Source: an uncultured Faecalibacterium sp.
GTDB taxonomy: Bacteria; Bacillota; Clostridia; Oscillospirales; Ruminococcaceae
DNA: 54,103 nt
NCBI GenBank assembly: GCA_934513205.1
Contig: CAKSWU010000014.1
Span: forward strand, 1 to 54,103
Reading direction: 5' to 3'
Of this stretch, positions 15,768 through 22,984 are shown piece after piece (the stretch's first letter is position 1; the number at the start of each line of letters is the position of its first letter). A program made the translations under genes and the position numbers. The notes under the pieces are model-generated. The model was given only the letters and a program-made list of their open reading frames with translations, made no database searches and was not told the origin of the DNA.

Positions 15768-16439
15768 TTATGCCAGAATGCTGTCCGCGGCCCGCTGCAC
15801 CTCGGTCTGGATCTCCTCGATGCTGCGCATCGTTCCGTCTGCCGTGCAGTGCACCGTGTCCCAGCCCAGATGGCGGGCGCAGAACTCGGCAGCGCGGCGG
15901 CTGCGGGCAAGATACTCGGTGTCCTTTTCGTGCACATCCTTCTTGCTCTCGTCACCGTGGTAGCGCTGGGTCATCAGCTTTTGGCTCACGTCCGGGTCCA
16001 CCTGTAAATAGATGACCCTGTCCGGCGCGGGCAGCTCCAGCAGGCGGAACTCGTAATCGAACAGCCAATGCAGATATTCTTCCCACTGTTCCGGCGGCAG
16101 CTTGGAGCACTGGTGCACCGCGTTGGAGGTGGTGTAGCGGTCCGCGATGATGATGCCGCCATTTTCATAAAAGCTGCCCCAGTCCATTTTATAGCTGGCG
16201 TAGCGGTCCACAGCATAGAAGCTGGAGGCCGCGTAGGCATTTACATCGTCCGGTTTTTCTCCAAAGCGCCCTGCCAGATACATTTTGACCAGCGCACTGG
16301 AGTCGCTGGCGTAATCCGGGAAGGTGATCTCCCGCACTGGAAGCCCCTGCGCGGCGAGATGCTCTGCCAGCAGCTTTGCCTGCGTAGCCTTGCCGCTGCC
16401 GTCCAGTCCCTCCAGCACGATCAGTCTGCCCTTGCTCAT
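15768..16439 (-). CDS. tmk: Thymidylate kinase
   Basis: 223 residues. It phosphorylates dTMP to dTDP in the cytoplasm. The P-loop is GLDGSGKAT (11-19), with Ala where most Tmk proteins have Thr/Ser after the Lys. DRYTTSNAVHQ supplies the DR(Y/F) substrate motif, and QVDPDVSQKLM the VDP segment. The start ATG at 16439 overlaps the thyX stop as ATGA, indicating translational coupling. An upstream in-frame extension to 16619 lies within thyX and was not used. The adjacency of dTMP synthesis and dTMP phosphorylation is functionally coherent. Confidence 0.92.
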   Translation of the reverse strand: MSKGRLIVLEGLDGSGKATQAKLLAEHLAAQGLPVREITFPDYASDSSALVKMYLAGRFGEKPDDVNAYAASSFYAVDRYASYKMDWGSFYENGGIIIADRYTTSNAVHQCSKLPPEQWEEYLHWLFDYEFRLLELPAPDRVIYLQVDPDVSQKLMTQRYHGDESKKDVHEKDTEYLARSRRAAEFCARHLGWDTVHCTADGTMRSIEEIQTEVQRAADSILA

Positions 16440-17215
16440 ACGGCGGCACCTTCTTTGATGGCAGCGTAGTTTGCGCGCACCTCGGCGGTCTTGCCGCAGC
16501 ACATCCTGCCCTCCGGGCAGGGGCCGTTCAAGCAGGCGGGACCAGCCTTGGCAAAGATGTGAGGCGCCACCGGGTACACCAGCGCAAACATTTTTTCTGC
16601 CAGTTCCCGGATCTCCCACTGGGCACGGTTGCAGCAGCGCAGCTGGAAAAAGTTCAGCAGGCTGCGGGCGTTCATGGTGACCACCATCTTGGTCTCGCAG
16701 GCGTTGGGCAGCACAAAGCGGGCGTCCTCATTGGCCTGCTTGGAGGCCTTGGCGCGGGCCTGCTTTTCCGGCATTCCCTCTGCCATCAGGCGGGCGGTGT
16801 GGCCTTCTTCCAGCTTATGCGCAAGGTCCAGGTAACGCTTTGCGTCCTCTTTCATACTGGCAAGAAATGCTGCCTTTGCCTCCGGGATGGCTTCGATCTC
16901 CGGGGGCGTCACATAGCGGAAATCGTCCAGCCGCACATAGCGCTGGCTCTGCACGCTGAAGGACGCGATGCGGTGCCGGGTGATCTGGGCAAGCAGGGTG
17001 CGGCTGACCCCCTCAATGCCAAATGTAAAGCTGGCGTGCTCGATGGGGCTGGCATGGCCAAGGTCACTGAGCATGGTCAGGAATTTTGCAGTCTTTTCCT
17101 CGTCCAGACCATCCAGAAGGTCGGTGATGTGGGCATCGGAATAGCACAGCTTTGCGGCAGCCGCCACCACCTTTTCCGGCTCCGGGGTATGGGCGATCAA
17201 ACGAACGGTCATCAT
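16436..17215 (-). CDS. thyX: FAD-dependent thymidylate synthase
   Basis: 259 residues. ThyX methylates dUMP using methylene-tetrahydrofolate, with FADH2 as the reductant. The signature RHR-x7-S-x-R is present at residues 80-92 (RHRIASFSVQSQR). The DLGHASPIEHASFTFGIEGVSR and RSLLNFFQLRCCNRAQWEIR blocks are typical. The C-terminus is Cys-rich (CLNGPCPEGRMCCG), seen in several clostridial ThyX proteins. The start is ATG 17215 with GGAGG 11 bases upstream; ATG 17212 is possible. The gap to pcrA is 6 bases. Confidence 0.95.
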   Translation of the reverse strand: MMTVRLIAHTPEPEKVVAAAAKLCYSDAHITDLLDGLDEEKTAKFLTMLSDLGHASPIEHASFTFGIEGVSRTLLAQITRHRIASFSVQSQRYVRLDDFRYVTPPEIEAIPEAKAAFLASMKEDAKRYLDLAHKLEEGHTARLMAEGMPEKQARAKASKQANEDARFVLPNACETKMVVTMNARSLLNFFQLRCCNRAQWEIRELAEKMFALVYPVAPHIFAKAGPACLNGPCPEGRMCCGKTAEVRANYAAIKEGAAV

Positions 17216-17221
17216 CTTGTG

Positions 17222-19891
17222 TCATTCCTCCGTAATTTTGGTCAGCGGGGCAAAATTCGCCATGGTTTTTTTGATGCCGACCTTTTCAAAGTTGATCTCT
17301 ACGATCTGGTCTCCGGCAGCAGGCTTGACCGACACCACCTGCCCCCGTCCGAACACCTTGTGCTCTACCAGATCGCCGGGCTCGTAGTGTTTTGGACCGG
17401 CAGAGGCCGGTCTCGGGGCGGGAGCGCCTGTAAAGCTAAACGTCTTTGCAGTTGTTTTGCTTGCTGTTTCGCTGTTATTTGTCTTATGATAGTTGGAGCC
17501 ATACCCAGCGCCGTAGCCAGAGCTTCGGCCCGATGCACCGGAGCCATAGCCGCCGGAAGTGCCGGAGCGGCTGTAAGCAGAACCAAAGCCGCGGCTTTCA
17601 CCGGCGTTATATTCCCGGTTCAGGTAACCGCTGCGGCTGCCCGTGCTGTAACCGGAGCCGTAGCCGCCCGCACTGCGTCCCCAGCCGGAAGGTCCGGAAT
17701 AGCCGGACGCACCGCCAGGCACCGTATCGCTGCAGTCATCACCCCAGCCGCCAAAGCGGGCGCGCTGTTCCAGTACCGGGCTGCGGGTCTCCTCGATGTA
17801 TTCCGGCTCGATCTCCCGCAAAAAGCGGCTGGGCTCGTTGCGCTGGGTGCGACCGTAGAGCATCCGGGACACGCTGTTGGAGATGAAAAGCTCCTTTTTG
17901 GCGCGGGTGATGCCCACATAGGCAAGGCGGCGTTCCTCTTCCAGATCCGCCTCGGAATACTTGCTCATCTCGCTGGGGAACACGCCCTCTTCCATGCCGA
18001 TAAGGAACACATAAGGGAACTCCAGCCCCTTTGCAGAGTGGATGGTCATCAGCACCACCTGATCGGTGCTCTCGTTGTAGCTGTCGATATCACTGATCAG
18101 GGCGATATCCTCCAGATAGCCTTCCAGCGAGGCTTCCTCGCCGTGCAGGTCGCAGTAGTTTTTGACGTTGTTCACCAGCTGGCCCAGGTTCTGCAGCCGG
18201 TCGGCGGCGTCCTCGTGCCCCTTGGCGGCATCTGCCTCCAGCATGGCTTTGTAGCCGGTCAGTTCAATGACATCGGCGGCAAACTCGTCCAGTGTACGGG
18301 TGGCAAGAGAATCCTGCAGACGCTGGTAGATCTGCCAGAACTTCAGCAGCGGCATCACCGCGCGGGAGAGCTTTGCATACTGGTCTGCGTGGCTGATGAT
18401 GTCCAGCATGCCGATCCCCTGCTGTCCGGCAAGGTCCGCAATGACCTCCACCGTGGTGGCACCGATCTTGCGGGCAGGCTCGTTGATGATGCGGCGCAGC
18501 CGCACATCGTCCCGGGGGTTTGCTAGAATGGACATGTAGGAATGGATGTCCTTGACCTCTTTGCGGTCATTAAAGCGCTGCCCGCCCACGATCTTGTGGG
18601 GGATGCCCGCGCGGGTGAAGTAGCTTTCAATGGGAGCAGACTGCGCGTTCATGCGGTACAGGATGGCGTGGTCTGCAAGGCAGCCGCCTTCCTTCAGGTG
18701 CTGTCCAATGATATCCGCGATGTGACTGGCTTCGTCCTGCTCGTTTTCCGCAGTGTACACCTGCACCTTGTCGCCCTCGCCGTTGTCGGTCCACAGGGTC
18801 TTGCCCTTGCGCTCGGTGTTGTGCTGGATAACGCAGTTGGCGGCGTTGAGGATATTGGAGGTGGAGCGGTAGTTCTGCTCCAAGCGAATGGTCTTGGTGC
18901 CGGGATAGAGCTTTTCAAAGTTGAGGATATTCTCGATGGTCGCGCCGCGGAAGCGGTAGATGCTCTGGTCGTCATCGCCCACCACGCAGATGTTGCGCTC
19001 CGGCCCGGTGAGCAGGCTGACCAGACGGAACTGCGCCACGCTGGTATCCTGGTACTCGTCTACCAGAAGGTAATGATATTTGTTCTGGTAGAATTCCCGC
19101 ACGTCCGGGTGGTCTGCCAGCAGCTGCACGGTCTGGTAGATGAGGTCGTCAAAGTCGAACGCACCGGCTTCCTTCAGCTTTTTTTCATAGGCTGCGTAGA
19201 TGCGGGCTGTCAGTGCACCCTTGGTATCACGAGCTGGGTTCTTCAGCGCCTCTTCGGGGCTGATGAGCTGATCCTTCCAGCGGCTCATCTGGTTGATGGC
19301 GGCCTTGATGGGCAAGAACTTGTCGTCCACATTCAGCTCTTTGTACACCGCCTTCATCACGCGCTGGGCATCGTCGGTGTCGTAGATGGTAAAGCTGCGG
19401 GGATAGCCGATCTCCTCCGCCCAGCGGCGCAGGATGCGCACACAGGCCGAGTGGAAGGTGGAGGCGAATACCTCGTCTCCGTCCTCCGTGCCCAGCATCC
19501 GGCGCAGACGTTCTTTCAGCTCCCCTGCCGCCTTATTGGTAAAGGTGATGGCCATCACGTTCCAGCTGCGCACGGCGTTGCGGCGCAGCATGCCGTCCAG
19601 CCAGCCGGGAGCGGCGGTACCGGTCATAATAGCGGTACGCAGGGCCTTGACGTCCTCCTCGGTGGCAGGGCGGGGCGTTTCCTTTGAGCCGTGGGCCGAG
19701 CCGAAGCGGATGAGGTTTGCAATGCGGTTGACCAGCACCGTGGTCTTGCCACTGCCTGCGCCCGCCAGGATGAGCAGCGGGCCATCGGTGGTGAACACTG
19801 CCTGACGCTGCATGTCATTCAGCCGTCCGAACTGTTTTTCGATATAGGTATCGCGCAGAGTGCAGAATTCCTGCCCGAGATCTGTTGCCAT
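17222..19891 (-). CDS. pcrA: UvrD/PcrA-family ATP-dependent DNA helicase with long G/S/Y-rich linker
   Basis: 889 residues, longer than usual PcrA. It is a 3'-5' superfamily 1A helicase for repair and for clearing proteins from DNA. Motifs in order: Q motif around FGRLNDMQRQAV, Walker A GAGSGKT (44-50), VDEYQDTS, GDDDQSIYRFRGA, QNYRST, TIHSAKGLEFPYVFL and YVGITRAKKEL. Residues 714-804 (bases 17480-17752) are almost only Gly, Ser, Tyr, Arg and Asn with repeated [GS]Y[GS]. The C-terminal 45 residues form the Tudor-like RNA polymerase-binding fold (DLVEHKVFGRGQVVSV). ATG 19891 has AGGTG upstream. It leads the minus-strand cluster that runs to 10747. Confidence 0.95.
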   Translation of the reverse strand: MATDLGQEFCTLRDTYIEKQFGRLNDMQRQAVFTTDGPLLILAGAGSGKTTVLVNRIANLIRFGSAHGSKETPRPATEEDVKALRTAIMTGTAAPGWLDGMLRRNAVRSWNVMAITFTNKAAGELKERLRRMLGTEDGDEVFASTFHSACVRILRRWAEEIGYPRSFTIYDTDDAQRVMKAVYKELNVDDKFLPIKAAINQMSRWKDQLISPEEALKNPARDTKGALTARIYAAYEKKLKEAGAFDFDDLIYQTVQLLADHPDVREFYQNKYHYLLVDEYQDTSVAQFRLVSLLTGPERNICVVGDDDQSIYRFRGATIENILNFEKLYPGTKTIRLEQNYRSTSNILNAANCVIQHNTERKGKTLWTDNGEGDKVQVYTAENEQDEASHIADIIGQHLKEGGCLADHAILYRMNAQSAPIESYFTRAGIPHKIVGGQRFNDRKEVKDIHSYMSILANPRDDVRLRRIINEPARKIGATTVEVIADLAGQQGIGMLDIISHADQYAKLSRAVMPLLKFWQIYQRLQDSLATRTLDEFAADVIELTGYKAMLEADAAKGHEDAADRLQNLGQLVNNVKNYCDLHGEEASLEGYLEDIALISDIDSYNESTDQVVLMTIHSAKGLEFPYVFLIGMEEGVFPSEMSKYSEADLEEERRLAYVGITRAKKELFISNSVSRMLYGRTQRNEPSRFLREIEPEYIEETRSPVLEQRARFGGWGDDCSDTVPGGASGYSGPSGWGRSAGGYGSGYSTGSRSGYLNREYNAGESRGFGSAYSRSGTSGGYGSGASGRSSGYGAGYGSNYHKTNNSETASKTTAKTFSFTGAPAPRPASAGPKHYEPGDLVEHKVFGRGQVVSVKPAAGDQIVEINFEKVGIKKTMANFAPLTKITEE

Positions 19892-19931
19892 GGTTTCACC
19901 TGTTCCTTTTATGTTGATGCTATCAAAATAC

Positions 19932-19940
19932 AGTATACCA
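19932..19940 (-). promoter_or_regulatory. Extended -10 promoter of the pcrA operon
   Basis: TGG-TATACT on the minus strand. No good -35 is present at 17 bp (ttctca), as expected for an extended -10 promoter. Confidence 0.55.
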
Positions 19941-20023
19941 CATTTTAAAACGCTTGAGAATAGCCGCCGCGCGGGCTGTTGAAATTTCGGCAGAATTTCT
20001 TTCGTGTTTCCGGAGCCGCTGCA

Positions 20024-20061
20024 ACAAAAACCGCCCGGCCTGCGCTCTGCAGGACGGGCGG
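20024..20061 (-). terminator. Terminator of the oad operon
   Basis: The stem ccgcccg (20055-20061) / cgggcgg (20031-20037), extended by an inner Gc-rich stem, is followed on the minus strand by tttttgttg. Confidence 0.88.
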
Positions 20062-20085
20062 AAAAATGAGCTTTTCAGGAAGCGC

Positions 20086-21294
20086 TTAGCCGAAGATGTT
20101 GATCAGGATACCAGCAGCAACGGCAGAGCCAATGACGCCGGCCACGTTGGGGCCCATGGCGTGCATCAGCAGGAAGTTGGAGGGGTTCTCGCTCTGACCG
20201 ACCTTCTGGGAAACACGGGCAGCCATAGGCACAGCGGAAACACCGGCGGAACCGATCAGGGGGTTCACCTGACCACCGGTCAGCTTGTACATGACCTTGC
20301 CGCACAGCACACCGGCTGCGGTGCCGAAGGAGAATGCGATCAGGCCCAGCACGATGATGAACAGGGTGCGGGTGTTCAGGAAGGTATTGGCAGAAGTGGT
20401 GCAGCCCACAGACAATGCCAGGAAGATGGTGATGATGTTCATCAACTCATTGCCAGCAGTCTTCTGGATACGATCCACAACGCCGCACTCCTTCATCAGG
20501 TTGCCCAGCATCAGCATGCCGACCAGAACAGCGGCATCCGGAACGATCAGGGAAACGATGATGGTGACCATGATGGGGAAGATGATGCGCTCGGTCTTGG
20601 AGACGGCGCGCAGCTGCTTCATCACAACGGTGCGCTCCTTCTTGGTCGTCATCGCCTTCATAATGGGCGGCTGGATGACAGGCACCAGTGCCATGTAACT
20701 GTACGCTGCCACGGCGATGGAGCCCAGCAGCTCAGGAGCCAGACGGGAGGTGACGAAGATCGCGGTGGGGCCGTCTGCACCACCAATGATGGCGATGGCA
20801 GCAGACTGCTTCTGGGTGAAGTCCACCAGACCGGTAGCAGTCAGCAGACGGGCGCCCATATAAGTACCAAAGATACCGAACTGTGCGGCAGCGCCCAGCA
20901 GTAGACTCTTGGGGTTGGAGATCAGGGGAGCAAAGTCGGTCATGGTACCGATGCCAAGGAAGATCAGCGGCGGGTAGATGCCCAGCTTGACGCCCATGTA
21001 GAGCATGTCGGCCAGACCGCCGTTGTTGAGGATCTCCACCCACATGGGGTGCTCCAGACCGTCACCCACGAAATACTGCATGTGGATGATGCCGCTGCCG
21101 GGCAGGTTTGCCAGGATCATGCCGAAAGCCATGGGCAGCAGGATCAGGGGTTCGAATTCCTTGACGATGGCGAGGTACAGCAGAAAGCAGCCCACGCAGA
21201 TCATAATGGCATACAGCCAGCCGCCCGGCTCACCGAACCGTGCGAAACCAGAGCTCTGGAAAATACCGAGCAGAGTGTCAATAAACTGTGTCAT
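20086..21294 (-). CDS. oadB: Sodium ion-translocating decarboxylase, beta subunit
   Basis: 402 residues, nearly all membrane helices. OadB/GcdB/MmdB subunits couple decarboxylation of carboxybiotin to Na+ export. Family blocks are clear: IYPPLIFLGIGTMTDFAPLI, the ion-path sequence IIGGADGPTAIFVTSRLAP, and TTSANTFLNTRT plus GVSAVPMAARVSQ near the end. The small subunit gene oadG is 15 bases upstream. The carboxyltransferase and biotin-carrier subunits are not in the window, so the substrate (oxaloacetate, methylmalonyl-CoA or glutaconyl-CoA) cannot be assigned. Confidence 0.93.
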   Translation of the reverse strand: MTQFIDTLLGIFQSSGFARFGEPGGWLYAIMICVGCFLLYLAIVKEFEPLILLPMAFGMILANLPGSGIIHMQYFVGDGLEHPMWVEILNNGGLADMLYMGVKLGIYPPLIFLGIGTMTDFAPLISNPKSLLLGAAAQFGIFGTYMGARLLTATGLVDFTQKQSAAIAIIGGADGPTAIFVTSRLAPELLGSIAVAAYSYMALVPVIQPPIMKAMTTKKERTVVMKQLRAVSKTERIIFPIMVTIIVSLIVPDAAVLVGMLMLGNLMKECGVVDRIQKTAGNELMNIITIFLALSVGCTTSANTFLNTRTLFIIVLGLIAFSFGTAAGVLCGKVMYKLTGGQVNPLIGSAGVSAVPMAARVSQKVGQSENPSNFLLMHAMGPNVAGVIGSAVAAGILINIFG

Positions 21295-21309
21295 GCTCTT
21301 CCTCCTCTG

Positions 21310-21669
21310 TTAAAACGGTGCGGTCGTGTCGTTCACGCCCGCACTGCCCCAGCCGTTCTTGCTGCGGCGGACTGCTTTGAGGGTATACTTGCCGTTGCCC
21401 ATTGCGTGAATGGCAGCCATGATGGCCGCGACCACATCGCCGGGGATGCCCTCTTCGACCTGAGGAGCCGGAGCTGCGGCAGCGGGCTGCACCGGGGTAG
21501 CGGGCTTTGCGGCAGGTGCCTGCGCAGCAGCCGAGGCAGCCTTCTTTTTGGCAGCCATCGAATCAAAGACCTTACCCTCCAGCGTGATGATCGCCATCAG
21601 CAGCACGAGGATCAGGAACACCAGCACGATGCCGGTAATGGTAACGACTACATCGAAACCTAAATCCAT
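21310..21669 (-). CDS. oadG: Decarboxylase small membrane subunit (OadG/gamma-delta type)
   Basis: 119 residues. One N-terminal transmembrane helix (DVVVTITGIVLVFLILVLLM) is followed by a short charged stretch, an Ala/Pro-rich linker (about 45-72) and a soluble tail (VAAIMAAIHAMGNGKYTLKAV). This is the OadG_subunit layout, which anchors the soluble parts of the sodium pump to OadB. There is no MKM biotin site, so this is not the biotin carrier. ATG 21669 has CAGGAGG upstream. It is first in the operon with oadB. Confidence 0.88.
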   Translation of the reverse strand: MDLGFDVVVTITGIVLVFLILVLLMAIITLEGKVFDSMAAKKKAASAAAQAPAAKPATPVQPAAAAPAPQVEEGIPGDVVAAIMAAIHAMGNGKYTLKAVRRSKNGWGSAGVNDTTAPF

Positions 21670-21738
21670 GGTTTTTCCTCCTGTTTCTTGGATACTGCGT
21701 CCGATACAAGATCGTTAGCAGGAAATCAATTTGGGTAT

Positions 21739-21767
21739 AGTATACCTTATTTTCCCATTTATTTCAA
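21739..21767 (-). promoter_or_regulatory. Promoter of oadG-oadB
   Basis: Minus strand TTGAAA (21762-21767), 17-bp spacer, TATACT (21739-21744). The -10 lies inside a perfect palindrome GGTATA-G-TATACC at 21734-21746. Confidence 0.82.
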
Positions 21768-21833
21768 CAAAAACAGACAATTTTTCTTTTTGCCCCTTTG
21801 TGATGCGGCATGGACAAAACGTACTACCGCCGA

Positions 21834-22859
21834 TCAGCGGCGTCCGATGCGGGGAGTTGCATCCAGAAAACCGGTCTCCAGTTTGTCGTTCAGCCCAAGA
21901 CTCATGGCAGTGCCAAGAGCCACGCAGTTGACCGGATCCGGCGAAACGGTCACTTCCACCTTCAGCTCCTCGCTGAGGTACTCGGTCAGGCCGTGGAGCT
22001 GTGCGCCGCCGCCGGTCAGCATGACACCGTTGCGGTAGATGTCGCCTGCCAGCTCCGGCGGAGTCTTTTCCAGCACCTGATGGGCTGCGGTGCCGATCTG
22101 CTCGCTGAGCATCATCACCGGCTCGTACAGGTCATCGGTGGAGACATTGACGCGCACCGGCAGACCGGTGAGCAGGCTGCGGCCCTTGATCTCCATCGTC
22201 TCGTGGAATTCGGTCCTCTGAGGGCAGCAGGCCACGTTCTTTTTCAGTTCCTCAGCGGTGCGCTGACCAATGGCGACGCTGTACTTGTTGCGCACAAACT
22301 TGAGGATCTCTTCATCGTAGTGGTTGCCCGCCACCCGGACACTGGTGGCCTTGACCTTGCCGCCAAGGCTCAGCACAGCGATATCGGTGGTGCCGCCGCC
22401 GATGTCGATGATCATGCGTCCATCCGGCTGGGTGATGTCCAGACCAGAGCCAAGGGCTGCGGCAATGGGCTCATCGATCAGGTAGACCTGACGGGCACCG
22501 GCAGACACCACAGCCTCCACTACGGCATCGCTTTCAATGCCGGTGATGGCGGCGGGAACGCAGACCGCCACACGGGGCTTGACCATGTGAGAGTTGTAGA
22601 CCTGCTTGACAAAGCGTCCGATCAGCTCCCGGGTCATGGTGTGGTCGCTGATGACGCCGTCCTTCAGCGGGAAGATGGCGGAGATGTAGTTGGGGGTGCG
22701 GCCCACCATCGCCAGCGCCTTGTCACCGGCTTCCAGCACGGTGTTCTTGCGGGTGTCCATTGCCACGACGCTGGGCTGGTTCAGCACCACGCCCTTGCCC
22801 TCCTGCGCAATGATGATGGTTGTCGTACCAAGGTCGATGCCGATGTCATTTTGTGCCAT
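21834..22859 (-). CDS. mreB: MreB-family actin-like cell-shape protein
   Basis: 341 residues. MreB-type proteins form membrane-associated filaments that guide cell-wall synthesis. The actin-fold nucleotide motifs are present: IGIDLGTTTIIIAQ (phosphate 1), IIDIGGGTTDIAVLSLGG (phosphate 2), and GVMLTGGGAQLHGL (adenosine). IDEPIAAALGSGLD is the connecting MreB signature. ATG 22859 follows AAAGGAAA; an upstream open frame to 23171 overlaps recD2 and has no ribosome site. It has its own promoter and stands alone, not in an mreBCD cluster. An Mbl or MreBH type paralogue is equally possible. Confidence 0.9.
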   Translation of the reverse strand: MAQNDIGIDLGTTTIIIAQEGKGVVLNQPSVVAMDTRKNTVLEAGDKALAMVGRTPNYISAIFPLKDGVISDHTMTRELIGRFVKQVYNSHMVKPRVAVCVPAAITGIESDAVVEAVVSAGARQVYLIDEPIAAALGSGLDITQPDGRMIIDIGGGTTDIAVLSLGGKVKATSVRVAGNHYDEEILKFVRNKYSVAIGQRTAEELKKNVACCPQRTEFHETMEIKGRSLLTGLPVRVNVSTDDLYEPVMMLSEQIGTAAHQVLEKTPPELAGDIYRNGVMLTGGGAQLHGLTEYLSEELKVEVTVSPDPVNCVALGTAMSLGLNDKLETGFLDATPRIGRR

Positions 22860-22940
22860 AACGTTCCAGTTTCCTTTCTCTCGTTCCTCTATCGTCATAA
22901 CAGCCCCGGCATCCCGGGACCGGAAATCATACCATTTTAT

Positions 22941-22969
22941 AGTATAGCACAGTCCGCCGAAAATGTATA
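22941..22969 (-). promoter_or_regulatory. Promoter of the mreB-family gene
   Basis: Minus strand TATACA (22964-22969), 17-bp spacer, extended TGC-TATACT (-10 at 22941-22946). Confidence 0.65.
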
Positions 22970-22984
22970 CTGGTTTTACCGTTC

